Below are positions 9,409 to 22,954 of a stretch of 64,000 nt of DNA, in pieces (the first letter of the stretch is position 1; the number at the start of each line of letters is the position of its first letter). Source of the DNA: Pseudovirgaria hyperparasitica (lineage: Eukaryota; Ascomycota; Dothideomycetes; Acrospermales; Acrospermaceae). The stretch lies in contig NW_022985556.1 of NCBI RefSeq assembly GCF_010093815.1, positions 223,339 to 287,338 of the forward strand. The letters are read 5' to 3'. The translations under genes and the position numbers were made by a program. A model generated the notes under the pieces. That model had not been told where the DNA came from. It saw only the letters and a program-made list of their open reading frames with translations, and did not search any database.

Positions 9409-12400
9409 ATGGCTGAAGAGCAGCCACTCGTACCAGCTATAGCACCCGTGGAGCAACCGTTGAACCTCATGTAACATTCTCCTATGAACCATGCGTATGA
9501 GCAGTCCACTGACAAAATTATCGTAAACAGTCCCGTAGTTCTCAAGGAAGCAGCTCTTGACAGCCCAACATTCCGCGCTACCGCCGTCCATTTTGGAGAA
9601 CAAGTTGAGATCATTGAGAAATGGCTGGATAGCTATGTGAAGTCAGCCAGCAGACTCTCGTCAGAAGCATCTTCCCTTGAGAATCTTGTCAACACCTTCC
9701 TGTCAAACGCAACACCACCACAGCAAGTGTCCGAAGCTGTCCTCGATCATGACTACACCGTTCTCGCTCTCAAGCGATATGGCGAGGGAGCAAGAGAGTT
9801 TTGGTCGTACACGCTCCGGGGCATGAAACGGATTGAGACTGCTGTGGTAGAACCGATACGCGCATTTCTGTCGAGCGAGATCAAGGGACTCAAGGAATGT
9901 CGAAAGACGTTGGACGCTGCCCAGAAGAATTTCGACTTGGTGATTGCGAGGTATGCCAGCCAAGCTAAGACAAAGGAGCCATCTTCGTTAAGAGAAGATG
10001 CGTTCCAGCTTCATGAAGCTCGAAAAGCGTATTTGAAAGCGTCAATGGACTTCTGTGTAGTCGCCCCGCAAGTACGTGGTAATCTCGACAAGCTCTTAGT
10101 AAGGCTATTTTCAGATCAGTGGCGCGAGATGAAATCTTCGAGAGATTCAACAGTTGGTGCTTTCTCGAAGTGGACGAGCGATATGGAAAGGGTCCGTGGA
10201 TGGAGCCGTGAGATGGAGAATGGCGAGCGATTATTCAAGAGAGAGCTATTTCTAGCTCGGAGACAAATCGAAAGTAGCGCGGAGGGTGCTGTCAAACCAT
10301 CTCGAGAGCTTGATGACTATGCCATATCGACCGTTCCGTATCTCGGCTCCCAGGCCGCGTCGACCGCAAATCTTCAGACCCCCGGCGGGCCCCCGAAAGC
10401 TACAAATGATTCCGGTGAAAAACAAAGCTGGCTCTTTCAACGAACAACCACTGGTAAGCCGGCAAGAACCATGTGGGTCAGAAGGTGGTATTTCGTAAAA
10501 AACGGCATCTTTGGATGGTTGTCACAAGGTGGCAAGTCGGGTGCTGTCGAAGAGTCAGAAAAGATCGGTGTTCTATTATGCAGTATTCGTCCCGCCGTCC
10601 AGGAAGAACGTCGTTTCTGCTTCGAGGTGAAAACGAAGGATACGTCGATACTACTCCAAGCCGAAACGCAGATTGAACTCATGGAGTGGATTAATGCTTT
10701 CGATGTCGCCAAGAGGAAGGCCCTAGAGGACCCTGCAAGCACTGACAATATATCATCGCACAATGTTGATGCCGCATTTGCCATAAGTCCTCCGGTTGCC
10801 CCAGAATTTGCAGCTAAGGTCACAGAGGGTCATGCCTCTTCGCTCAGTGATGACATCCAGGGGTTGGATCGAAGTGGCACTCTGACCGTCGATAGCGGCA
10901 ATCCCCTAGTGAATCATGCTGCCAGCTTCGACATCTCTCGCCGGTTGACTGAGCGTGATGGCGAAAGCAGCAGTCGAGACCATGCAACGAGGATCATCCA
11001 AAGACTAGATTTGCATCGACGAACCACAGCCTCACCACAACTCTCCAGTACACCTACAGCGCCGGCAGGGGGTATTGCAAGTCTGATATCCGCAAGTCAT
11101 AATATTCTACCTGTAGGTCCTGCAACGCCTCAGGTCCCCGCTACTCCAGACACTCGTATCAACATGGGTAGTGAAATTTCTATAAGTACTCTCGCGCCTT
11201 CAACACTGGCTAATCCTCCGGCTCCAACCAATCTGAGCAAGACGGCTGTGATTGTTAGTGGGGAAAGGGGTGTAGGGCTTGGTAAGTCTGAAGGTGGTAT
11301 GCCTAGTGGAATAATGGCCAATCTTTGGGGTTCCACAAACTGGGGCTATGTGAACAGACTCGAACGAGGCGAGCTCAAAGCACAACATAGTCCATCAGCC
11401 TCGACTAAGCCATCTCCTATGACAGTGGCAGCAGAGGACAACTCTCTACCCGAAATACCTGCAGCTGCTTTGGTTCCTGGAATCACACCAGACACGCAAT
11501 CTGGTCCAGCCCACCGTAAAGCTGCTAGCGTTGGCGACAGCGTTGGAAGAGTGCCTCCTCCAGCATTAGTCTCGAATGATGACTTCCCGAACTACTATCC
11601 TCTGCCACTCAAGGCACAAGATGCCCAATTCCGAATTCTGTTCCCTAACACTCCCAAAGATGAAAGAGTCGTACTTGTGTTCCGAGCTGTGTGGAATCCC
11701 ACTGACCAACAAGAATTTCCCGGTCGAGTCTACGTAACAACAAAGGAGATATATTTCTACAGCAATCACCTTGGGCTTATTCTCATCACCGGCGTCAACC
11801 TCACAACGATCGACGAGGTGACAGGAGCACCAGGGAAAGACTGCGATTTTCTCTATCTTCATTTCAAGGATGCGGCTCGGCAGAATGGTGCTGTTCGCTT
11901 GACCATAAAGACTTTCCTGGAGCCCCTGAGACTCCTACAGAAGCGGTTGGATTTCTTAGTACAAAATGCCAATTCAGTGCAGCCCGAGTCAATTGAAGAC
12001 GTTCTCAGGAAATTGATCAGGTTTGAGATGCACGACTCCAATGGCGATGAGCCAGACCATGACAGCTGGGAAGATGTGTCGATCAACACTCCTGTTGATG
12101 GACCTACGAATCGGCGTCTTCAGGATCTGAAAACGAGACTTAGAATTGATGGCAATTTGTTCGAGAACGGCCAAGGTTCTGGTGTTGGCCGAAGCGCGTC
12201 AAAATTCAAATTGCCCTCACAGCCCGTGATATACACGCCGATAGGAATGACTGAGCAGGCGGTGGAGAAGGTGTACGATATCAGTGCAAAGTCACTGTTT
12301 CATGTATTGTTCGGTGACAAGAGTGCAGTCTTTCAGATGGTTTACAAGGACAGATTCGCAAAAACGGTTGTCCAAGGCCCGTGGGTACAGACAGAGCAAC

Positions 12401-13682
12401 AGCCTCAACGTCGAGATTTCGCATATGACGTCGAAGACACGAATCCTCCGACGCATATAACGGACTGTCAAGTCATCGAAGTCTTCAATGATCATCTATG
12501 CTACGTGGTTGTGGACAAGAAATCTCCCTGGTATCTGCCTCTGTCAGGTAGATTCACGATGGTTAGCAAGATTGTGTTGACGCACGTGGCCAAGTCTCAA
12601 TGTAAACTGGCAATCTTCATCAAGACAGAGTGGAACCCCAAAGGTTCCATCTTCAGACGTAAGTCAAACACCGGTCTTCCTAGACGTTCGCTAATGTCTA
12701 TACAGCACTCATCGATCGCCAAGCTTTGAAAGACATGGAGCTCTCCGCTTTGGATCTCATCGATGTCATCACTGATCAAGTCAACAAGCTAGGAAGCACT
12801 GCAAGAACCCGAAAAGCCATTCAGATATTTGGCAGCATCGGCCAGCAAAACACCGCCACTCAGTTCGTACCCTCTGAGATTCCGTCTGCCATCAAGGACC
12901 GCAAATTTGTCCTCAAAGTCCGCACTCTACCCGGCATGACCATTAGTTGTGCTCGCCACTACTTCATAGCAGGCATTCTTGTCGTCGCCAACGGTCTCAT
13001 GTCCGTAGCATCCTCCATTCTCGAAGCCTGCACAGCGCATTCCATGCTCACAGGCCTGCTCCTGCTCAGCATCGCTTTCAACATGTTCTTCACACAACGC
13101 GACACCTTCACATGGTGGCGGGAGCGCGCCGCAGGCAAATTCATGGCCCGCATTGGCGTCGGCCCAAACATGTACATGTCACGCGCAGTATACATGCACG
13201 ACCTCAACAAATTCACAAACATCACAGCATTCCAAGAAGCAGACGGGCACAACAGCTCAAGTAAATGCCGCACCGCATTCCATGACCTCCTCGTCGATCC
13301 CGAGCCCTCTTCGCTCTCGCCCTTTGACGCAAGCTCCACCCAGTCCATCACCAAGCACCGGCTGCAGCGCTCACGTCTGCGCCTCGGCACATATCGCCAT
13401 GACCTCCTCGTTGCGCTCCGTCTCGTCAACCGCGTCGAGTCGGAGGTTTTGCAGGCGGAATATGAGGACTGGCTTGTTGATGAGACGGGCCGCTGTCAGC
13501 GCGTGGGAGGTATGCTTGCCTCTGTGCTTAACGGCACGGACGGGGATGGCGGCGACGGCAGCAGCAGCAGCAGCGAAGCCGATGCGATCCAACCATGGTA
13601 CGAAGAGTATTGCGGGAGCTGTAATAGGGAGATGGAAAGGATCGGCTTGAGTGTGCATGGTGGTGTGGTGTCGTACGTGTGA
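9409..13682 (+). CDS. SIP3: Sip3/Lam-family BAR-PH-GRAM-VASt sterol-transfer protein
   Basis: Three exons, 9409-9470, 9531-12658 and 12706-13682, give 1388 residues. Intron 1 (60 nt, phase 2) restores an N-terminus running MAEEQP to LNLIPVVLKEAALDS; starting at 9484 instead would place intron sequence in the protein. Intron 2 (47 nt, GTAAGT donor) joins FR to PLIDRQAL. Domains in order: BAR-type helical domain (about 27-255), PH (about 320-418), GRAM (about 717-801, with VYVTTKEIYFYS), VASt (about 925-1057) and a hydrophobic membrane region (about 1145-1190). Known role: ER-anchored lipid-transfer-at-contact-site proteins moving sterol at ER-plasma membrane contacts; yeast Sip3 was named as a Snf1 interactor. 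All expected domains are present. Confidence 0.93.
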
Positions 13683-14796
13683 ATGTCCTTGCGCGAGTGT
13701 GCACTCCTCGAGGGTCTGTGTAGGAAAAACAACTACACACTAGATCTTGATATCCATATCCCGTCTGGACCTCCCACATGTATACTACTCATAGGATCGT
13801 CAGAAAGAAAAATAAATAAACATATCTCCAAACAGAGAACAGAAACCTCGATTTTGACTTGACGCCCAGGAACCGTGAACCGCACCGCTGCACACATCCC
13901 GCAACTGAGCTCGAATTATCCACGCATCCTTCGCGAGACCTGCAACTCAACCTGCCACATCTCCAATCCATCTTAATCTTTCATTCCAATACAGTCAAGT
14001 CCAACTACCGCCTCGGGTGTCGGACACTGACGAATATACCCTAATCTGGATTGAAATGCGCATTTGAGCGGCGATTCGTGTTTGTTAGAGTATGAAGTGT
14101 CCCTTCCCTGTCTTGTCTTGGAAGGGGGATCTATGACAACTGTGATATCGAAACAGTCTGCATATGTCCACAGGTTTTACTTACTAGGTCATTTCATCAT
14201 CAGTCATCATCATGCACAACAGTTATAACGGCTACGTGACAGCACATATATATATCAACAAGCGCAGTCATGTCATAATGGCACTCACTCATGGGAGTTA
14301 GTGCATTGGTAGCATGATAACATGCAGACACTCAAAGTTGTCAAGATATGGTATTTTGACATTTGTTTCGCGAAGAAACCAACTCCAAGGACATGCTTAT
14401 GCCTATCCAAGAGTAAACCATGCCATGCCATGCCGTGCATACATACATACATTATCATGTAAAACAGTCGTGAGAATAACGGTGCGAAGCTCCAGGACAA
14501 TCCGATGAACTAGGGTATCACGCCCCTGTGAGTAATAAAAAGCCAGCGTATTGCACCCAGTCCTAGTAACGCCGCAGAAACCCATTGAAGGTCCTTGTTA
14601 GGTTTTTTTTTCCCTCTATACCAAACGCCCGATCTGAAACGCCGGTATATGTCAAAAACGAATACTGAGATGACTCGTATTGCATGCTGCTGTCCTGCCA
14701 GAGGTACAACGTCTACAGTACCAGACTGCACGTAAATATATATTGCCAAATCCTTCGACTATCTCTCATGTGCCTCCCGTCATCGTCTCGTTAGTT
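13683..14796. other. convergent intergenic region with small tandem repeats
   Basis: 1.1 kb between the stops of the Sip3-like gene and the Zn2Cys6 regulator. It holds both 3' UTRs. Small repeats are visible: a TA run near 14248, and CATGC-type pentamers followed by ATAC tetramers around 14415-14452. No gene is supported. Confidence 0.6.
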
Positions 14797-17700
14797 TCAC
14801 AATCCAGTGTTCGAGCTGTCCGTATTGCCATACTGGTATCCGCCCTGGTGCATGTATGGCATCGACCATTCATCACCAATGAAGTCAGGACCGTCCATGG
14901 CTAAATTGACGCTCATTGGGCTGGATTGTGTCCCTATCACAGGGAACTGGTGAGGATTCGGATTTTGCGTGAACGACTGGGCATGTGTGGCGGAGTTCTG
15001 AAGCATGTACATTGGCACTGTGCCGAAGAGTTGTACATCATCTTGTATACCGGTACTCTCGTAAACCATTTGGCCCTGATTTCCGTTCATCAGAGAGTCG
15101 TTCAGAGACTGTCCAGACGTATCCATGAAAGTTATATTTTTCAAATCCTGTTCAGACTGGTTTCCGAATGGTTGACTGTTATTCTCGAACGTTGTCATTG
15201 GTTGGTTGGGGTACGCGAATGGATCAGCGGACGGAAACATCATGGCGCTCATGTCTGTGACGGGTGGTCCGAATTCCGAGGTGGTGGCAAAACCATTAAT
15301 GACAGGCGTTCCAGGAAATTGCTCAGATAGAGGTCGATTGAAACTTGCTGATGATGCCGATGAGGGGGTCATACCAGGTGTTGGCTCAAAGCTGGAACGT
15401 TGTGGCGAAATTTGGTATTCCATACCAAGAGGTATCTGCTGTTGTACCAGATGCGAATTGTAAGGATTTGTAGTCTTGAATGGATTAGAAATGTTATCAG
15501 GACATGTAGAAGCGCGACGAGGCTTGAAAACAGAGCTCTTAGTGCTTACACTCAAGTCTGGCTGAGAAGAAGTAAGGGGATTAGGCCGAGGCTGATGAGG
15601 TCTTTTCTTGTGAGTCAGGGGTGGTATACGGGCCTTACGAAGGTGCTCCGGGACTTGCTCGAAAACGGTCTAATTACCATTAGCTCGATGGATCAACATA
15701 GTCTCTTACGTTTGGCTTACCGCTAAAGTGACTGAGCATCGATCTGCAGCTAGACTTCTCTTCGCCAATTGCGAAAGCGTATCCTTCCCGGCCTGCGCGT
15801 CTCGCAGTACTTGGCGACTCGTGGGATCATCAGGGTTTTGGAGAACGAAAAACATCAACGACATGATCGAGAAGTATGTCGTATACATTGTAGACCAGTA
15901 GGCGCCAGCCAACAGATGCCGAGCCTTCATCTCTACAGCGATGTGGACAGCGTTTCGCGCAACGCTGACACAGGCAACAGCGCATGCGTAAGCTCGTGGG
16001 TCAATATCTTTGGACCGGTATTGATCGCATACGTAGTGAAGGAATGGTCGGTACAGCATCATCTGCGCATGCGCATAAACTAGTCGTAACATATGCTGAC
16101 ATCTGTTCACGTTTAGCCCTCAAGATGATCTGACGTGTGCAGAAACCATACCGAAAAATGATACGATTATCATCGCCGCCAGGACGAAGACCCGACGGAA
16201 GGGAGCTCCTCCATTGCTCTAGCTGTTGCTCAATGTCGCGGATAGTCGTTAAGCTCACAGTATAATTTTGGCCAGTAAGACCTGTTTCTGCTGAGGTGGT
16301 GCCCTTGATAGGATATATTGCACGGACCACGCGACCTATGATGATCATCAATTTAGCATGATGATTGAAGGCAGTCATCACGGAGGTTTTCCCGGCTGGA
16401 AACGGTCGGATCTCTTCCTTTGTGATGTATTCGTCATCGACCTCTGAAGGAAAGTCCTGGTCTATATCCTCGTCATTGAGGGTATAAGGTAGACCTATAA
16501 GTGCACCAACGTAGAGATCGATTTTTCGAATAACCCAGAAGATTCGTTTGCGCAGCTCCTGTTCGATACAATTGAACTTTGCGTTGAATGAACGATGCAG
16601 ACCTAGACGAAGAGCAGATCGTATCGCAACACCTATATAAGAGTAGCATGTCGATAGCTTCGCAGAGCTTTGCAGAAATAGGATCATAAAGATGACGGCC
16701 TGAATGGACGGGATATCCCTGCATTCAGCAATATCTAATAATTTTCGTGAGGCCTGGAAGTACTTAAAGCTGCATATTGACGTCAGCCGCCTCCCTAGGT
16801 CAGACCCGCAGATACTCACCCTTTGTCAATCGCACTCTCATATCCCAACTTGTCCAGTTCACCATCATCCTTACTGAACAGCGTGCCAACGGCAAGAGCT
16901 GCGTACAGTAGAGGTAAGAAAGTGTGATCGTCGTGGCTATAGTTGTCGTGGGTATTGTCGTATATTCTGTCAAAGGACTGTTTAAATGATGGCATGTGGA
17001 CGAAGCGAATGATGGCAGTAGCGTCGATGATAGCGAGCTGGCAAAGCTTCCACGCTTCCTCCCGAGGGGGAAGGTCTACGACATCGAGTCCGTGGTGAGG
17101 CGCATTGGAGTCAAGCGGCGATTCGGACGACTTGGGAGAATCGAAGACGGTTGATAATGGTCGTGATTTTACGAATGGTGTACCCTGTCCCTCTGGACCT
17201 ATAATGTCCCCTAGTTGCTCGCGCATCCGTCGTATGAAGGTGAGACCTGAAGATCCACCGTGGTAATCCCAGTAACCTTGCTCGTCCAAGTCAAGGTTGC
17301 CGGTAGCTTTGACCATAGATTCAAGGCGACCTGAGTCTACTCCTTCTTCCGTGTCAGCTCGAAACCCGTTTCCTTGTCCAATCACGGTATTGCTATGTGC
17401 GCCTGCTTGACTCATGTGAGACAGCATGCCGGCCTGAAGCTTCTGTTCAAGATTCGGATCTTTGAGGTCGATGGGTAGATTGGGTAGAAGAGCACCAATT
17501 ACAGCCTTTGCACGCTTCAATTCGTTTTCGAGAGCTTCAATATATTGGGGTTGAGCATTGCGACGCCGGTTCGAGGGTTGATCATATGTACATTCTGATT
17601 TGTGTGAGCACCTTTGCAAGCGAAGTCGTTCTGTGGGAGATTTGCGAACCATAGCTATAGACTGTACAATGCGTACACGGCTGCTTGCCGTCACATTTAA

Positions 17701-17917
17701 TCTTCTTCCTGCGACATTCGTCACAGGCTCTTGTCACACGTCTTCTCTTCTGCATCGGCACTTTTGGAGCAGTCTGGTCGCCATTATCAGCCAGTGGGGA
17801 GCTGTGATCGTCGGAGTCGCTGTCGTGATCATTCGTCGCGGATGTGTTCCATGCAGCGCCTGAGTGAGAGGCGCTGGTGGTGGTCTGGTCGAAAGGTTCA
17901 GCGGACGATGCTTCCAT
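14797..17917 (-). CDS. Zn2Cys6 fungal_trans regulator, Asg1-like
   Basis: Five exons: 17917-17650, 17594-16820, 16769-16152, 16102-15721 and 15669-14797, with introns of 49-55 nt, giving 971 residues. The zinc cluster is C65, C68, C75, C81, C84 and C91 (CX2CX6CX5CX2CX6C), followed by a basic linker and a short coiled region ([13 protein letters not shown]). Intron 1 splits the cluster just before the last Cys and uses a weak donor (GTTCGC), but only this splice restores SYECTYD. A fungal_trans domain spans about 260-560, with [26 protein letters not shown]. The tail is rich in Asn, Gln, Ser and Met, probably an activation region. The [13 protein letters not shown] and CTVYSY motifs recall yeast Asg1, a stress-gene activator. 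Orthology is inferred from memory of the motif. Confidence 0.9.
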
Positions 17918-20123
17918 GACAGAGCTGAGAGCGAGGGGGAAGGTGGGGAAGACAGGGAAGTGGATAGAGCACGGAGATATGAATAGGTGGAATTGTCGTC
18001 TGGTTGAGTCAGCAGAAGGGACACCGTCCGCCCGTGAACAGCCAAGGAGGGTGTGGAGAGGAAATCCCAGTAGTAAAAGGCTTGGGTGGAGCGGGATGTG
18101 TCAGGGAGCTCTCCAGTGGAGAGGAGAGGAATGAAGCCTCGCTCCTAGCTGTGAACTAAATGGTTGAGATAGAAGTCGGGGGTGGAGATAGTGAAGACTA
18201 TCTCCGAGTGCAATTCCCGGGCATCTTGTGTAGTCACATAATATATATAGAGCGAGAGAGACGCGCAAAGCCACATGGTCCAGATCTACGTATGGAAAAA
18301 AGGTATCTTGCGGTGTTGCGCGCGACCATGATCACCAAAGTACGTACGTAGTGAGTATGACACGGCAAAACACACATTGGGATGGGAATTGGGATAGGGT
18401 GGTCCGAGCGTTGGAAGTTGGAAGTGATGATGATGATGACAACTGCGCAAATCCTCTGGGCTCCTCTCGGCGTCTGCACAGACCCTTCTCACCACAGCTT
18501 CGGGACCAGATCTATATTCCGTGAGGGATTGGGGTGCGACTGTCAACAAATCAACAAATGGTGATACACAATGCCCCTTTCATTGGACACCGCTGCCGAT
18601 CGTCATTGTCGCCCCGGCATTTCGCTTACATGCACTGCACTCTGCACTCTGCACTCTGCACGTTAACACGATAAAGCCCAGCTTGACCCTGGCTTCGCAC
18701 TGCACGGCCGTATTTTTCAAGAACTTATAATGTGCAACTAATCATTCTCTTCTTCAGATTGGACGAGTCGAGGCCAAGACTATTCGCCGCCGGCCTGTAG
18801 ATCCAACAAGCGTATTCTCCAAGTTTGGCTCCAGCATTTGATATGATATTCTAGTGAACCTAGTCGACCGCAAAACACTCCAAGGACCTTGCCTGGCTCC
18901 GCCGAGTCACATCACCATACCTCAGGAAAGAGTATGATCAAAATGTCCGCATACGCGGTCTCTGGCTGATGACAAAGCTCGTGTTAGACGCCTGCAGATC
19001 ACTGAACTGTTCCAGCTGGTCTAGATGCAGGTCCTCTTCCGTTTAGCAGCTCTATCAAATGCTTACGCATTAAATGCCTCTCATCTTCACCAGCGCTGAC
19101 ACGGTAACAGCCTTTATCAACGACCTTTGACGCTGGAAGAGGTCCCAGGGGCGACAGACCTGCACACTGCTCTTTGTCACAATCCCAGCAGACGCTTGCC
19201 GCTTCTTAGGCGCCGTCTGCAAGCCGCAACTTGTGGAATTGTTCTTGGGAGACTTGGCTGTTGGGGTTCGTTCAAGCTTTTCACTCTTCCAAGCCTTGTG
19301 GGCCGACCACTACGAGAGAGCACTACGCCACCTGTCGCGAAACTCGAGCATGTTCCCACTAATTAAGACCTCTTGTAGGCCGCGTCATCTTTAAGACTAT
19401 TGAAGAAGTACCTTATTCAGGTATAACTCTCTCAGCCCGCTTAGTCATAGGCCAGGATTTCGACTAGGGCATTACGTGCTGTTCCCTCCCACTGTCTGCA
19501 CAAATTTATCACCAGACCAGCTGATTCCAAACAAAGTCCAGCGTTCAAGGTTATAGGTTTAGGCTAACGTTGGGCAGGCTAGTACTGTGCAAAAGCGATT
19601 CTTTGTGACTCGAATTTCGATCTTCCAATCTAATCAGCCCGATGCCATTCAGGTAGGTATTGATACTCCCCTGAAAGTATCTCTATAATGATCGATCTCC
19701 TTGACTGTATAACTGTGGCAGGCCCAATATCTGCACGTCCCCTCGCTTCCAATAAGCCTCGGCCTCGGTATACCTTAATCGACAACGCTACCCCGCTTTA
19801 GGCCTAATAGGTGAAGTCGCTTACTGTTGGGAATGCGGACCTGGCTCCACTTGCAAACTTTTTGCAGGAAACGATGTCCTTGACAGCCATGCGACATTGC
19901 AACATGCGCCAAATGTGCACCCTGCAATGCGACCATACAGCCTACCAATTGTGTAGGTCTTCTTGGGTAATCTTGTCACCGTATACTATAGATGTCATTG
20001 GACGATTACCTCGTGCCATCCTTCTATACAAAGTTTGTAAAAAGTAACGAACAATCCATCATTATCCTCTCTACGTATCCGTTACAAGAGGTACTATAGA
20101 TACGAGCGGATACGATCACATAT

Positions 20124-20526
20124 GTATAACTTTGTAACACGCCCGTCGACCGTGGAACCAGGTGGTGTGGCGTGACGCCAAAGGCCAGTCTGTACAAACT
20201 CTATTTACATTCACCGAGCATATCGCCTCGAACCCTGCCACGGCTGTCATCAAGACCAAGGAGCTTTATGTGTGCCTCCGGAGAAGCCTCAATCGAGAGT
20301 GGATATCAATCCCGCTGCCGAGCCGCTTGGACCCAAGACAGCGGATTGCCTGCGAGGCGCGAGTGGAGTCTCGGCGTCGGGTCGGGAGTTCTCCAGCAGA
20401 ACGTCTCTCGGATCGGCCTTCTCTAAACCCGAAGCGGGCGGAGAACGAAGAAGGGCGACTGCGTTTACTCTGGCGAACGCATTCGGAGAAGCTTGTCTAG
20501 AGCGGAACGATTTTATTGACGTTTGA
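20124..20526 (+). pseudogene. GC-rich coding-like fragment with frameshift
   Basis: A patch of clearly higher GC in AT-rich surroundings. From about 20128 to 20270 one frame reads like real protein (WNQVVWRDAKGQS, NPATAVIKTKELYV). From 20272 a second frame continues with VPPEKPQSRVDINP and ends naturally at FIDV plus stop at 20526. The switch falls at a GTGT dinucleotide, where a two-base slip would join the frames. There is no start codon or upstream exon. I do not recognise the family; it may be the last exon of a lost gene. Confidence 0.35.
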
Positions 20527-21390
20527 ATATGGACAGGGACAACTATGATAATTTAGGCTCTTAAGGATCTACAAAACCACTAGTTTCATACGACACTGGT
20601 GGGTATGTGGAGGGATGTATACGTAGATGGTGTAGATTGACTTGGAGATTTCAAATGTATAAAGCGTGTTCGAAAGTAATACGTACGATCTACATCGAAA
20701 AGCTAATAGCTGTACTTAATTTGCTTAGTATGTCACGTCGAGTACGAGGTCTGTTACGATTATATGTCCGTCCTTTGCTACGGGTTAGCATTATAGGATC
20801 AAGTTGTATAGAACTAGGGATAACACCTTCCTTCGATAAGATCATCTTCCACATTCCGCAAACAGACGAAACCACTACTGAAACGATTCCAACTATAATT
20901 CCATGCCACCACATCAATAATAAGATATTTTAAACAGACAGAATTCTAGATATGTAGCACTTCTACTGGTCTTGAAGTTATTAGATATCGCTGCTATCGT
21001 TGCTACCCTGTAGTCGCTTATGTTCGCGGAATAAATGTGTCCAAGAGGCTGTTACTACTTTAACCTCAATTGCATATACATTAAAAGCTCCAAAGTTAAG
21101 ATAAGCCAAGCAACTTACCATCGCCTATGAAGCGGAGCATCAGTCCTTTCATCCATGATAAGTATCATCACCACACTACTATATACGATTCCTATCTTGT
21201 TGCTTAGCATTTGACATACCACTCTATTATAACTACGTAAGCCATGAAGACGACATGTTCTCTTCGTAATAAATCAAGTTCATAGTAATACGTCATTTTC
21301 CTAGAACATAAGTCGCTTATCATTTTTCAGTTCCACGCATGTGTTTATATACACCCATTAAATAGTTATTCTACCTCTCTACCTCTATAT

Positions 21391-21459
21391 ATAAGTCTAT
21401 ATAATAGAATATCTATATAGACTTATAGAGTAGAATAAGATAATTAATTCTACTCTATA
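21391..21459. repeat. two adjacent 13-bp perfect inverted repeats
   Basis: Arms at 21391-21403 and 21414-21426 are exact reverse complements around a 10-base loop. A second pair, 21424-21436 and 21447-21459, shares bases with the first right arm and is also perfect. Both are A+T-rich and would form stable cruciforms or hairpins. They sit in a stretch (21360-21780) of repetitive TA-rich words. Confidence 0.85.
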
Positions 21460-22722
21460 TACCTTCTAAGCTCTATACCCTCTACTATACTCTATAGTAA
21501 GAGAGCTTATTTTCTTAGAGAAGAAAAAGAAGATAGACTTTCTAGAACCTAACATGTTCTTCGAATAGCTCTCTTCTAAGAGCTTTTAAGAATTTATTAA
21601 GCCTCTTCCCTATCTCTCGAGAGAAACTTTATAAGAATAAAATAAATCTATAGAAGAATTATATATCTAATTACTTAGTTTATTTACTTTTGAAGTTCTT
21701 ATATACTTAGACTAGATATAAGAGTAGTAAAGGCTCTAGATAGAAAGATAGGGTAGAGAACGCGTTTTTATAAGTGCTTAATAACCTAGGTACTAGAAAA
21801 ACGATGGATGTGTTAAAGGCTAAGCTCTATTTAAAATAAGTTAATGTTCGTTTAGAAGGAAGTAAGAATATAGTGGTACTTCTGTCTCAACGGACTAATA
21901 ACACGACTGTTGAATACTTCGCCTTCTGTAAAATTCGCTCTCTCTCTCTCTTAACTCTTGAAACTTCAATCAATCAATTAATAAATCAATAAATGCTCTT
22001 ATAACCTCAAGTTTGTTAGTTTAATAGTCTGGACTCCGCGGCTACGATCGATACAGTGATACAGTCGTCTCGACTAGTATAATTCAGGTCACGGAGCTCG
22101 GAGTTTACGAATGACGGCCGGATGTTACTACGTCGACTGTCTGTTAGTGGTTGACGTGGACTTGACACTGTGCATATGAGTGTAAGGTGGCGGGCTCCAC
22201 GCACCAACGATCTACACCAAAAGGACCAAATCTTGAAGCTACTGCTTCAAGGGTAGAGCACACTGCTTATATACGACTGCTACACACATGTAGAATCAAC
22301 TGGCAGGCCACGTGCCTGACAATGAGTGCAAAACATTTCAGGCTTTTTTTACAACTACGCCGGAGTACACTAGTCTATAACCAGTTAGAGCATCCGAAGA
22401 CTACTAACATAAGCTATACATTCCTTACCTAGTACGCCGACTCTAAAAATAAGTATGTCTGCCTTTACTAATTACTACTACTCCTCCTATAGAAGACCTC
22501 TCGGACGGCATTGTCCATGACCTTTGTAAGCACGCCCCAAAATCTACTTACTATCGATTTCTAGCCTGGCCCACCAATAATCGAAAAGGTATTTAAAGTA
22601 TATAGTACTTTTCTAATGGGTATTTTGTATATTTTTCTAGCTAAGTCATGCTATTCGCGTTGCTAATTACCCTCCATGTTACTTATGGTCACAGAAAAAT
22701 GCCGCTCAGCATGGATTGATAG

Positions 22723-22936
22723 CTTGGCAGACTCCACCTTAGCGTTCGCTTCTTCGGCCGCTCTATGCGCTCATTCTCTGCTGACTCGAAATCCCCGCAG
22801 GAGCACGTACTACAACTGACGGACTTCTACGGTCTTGTTAGTCGACATTGCTGGGACTATACAGCTGCCATAGCTCGTAACCAAGTCAACGCCAAGACCT
22901 GGAGTGCATCCTCTTTCCTTAGCTACGTATATGGAT
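22723..22936 (+). pseudogene. isolated exon-like fragment ending in a perfect splice donor
   Basis: An open frame of 71 codons with protein-like composition (SVRFFGRSMRSFS, LTDFYGLVSRHCWDY, NAKTWSASSFLSYVYG) ends exactly at a strong donor, GTGAGTAAG, at 22937. A stop at 22720 precedes it in frame. No acceptable downstream exon on the same strand was found, so I read it as a surviving exon of a decayed gene. The family is not recognised. Confidence 0.3.
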
Positions 22937-22954
22937 GTGAGTAAGAGGCATCAA

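Noticed and set aside
9484-9530. Start of the Sip3-like protein at 9484
   Set aside because: These bases form the 3' part of intron 1; splicing from 9470 to 9531 gives a continuous, family-like N-terminus from the ATG at 9409.
20607-20933. 108-codon plus-strand frame and its minus-strand counterpart
   Set aside because: Basic, AT-rich composition with no domain, in the degraded island; probably chance.
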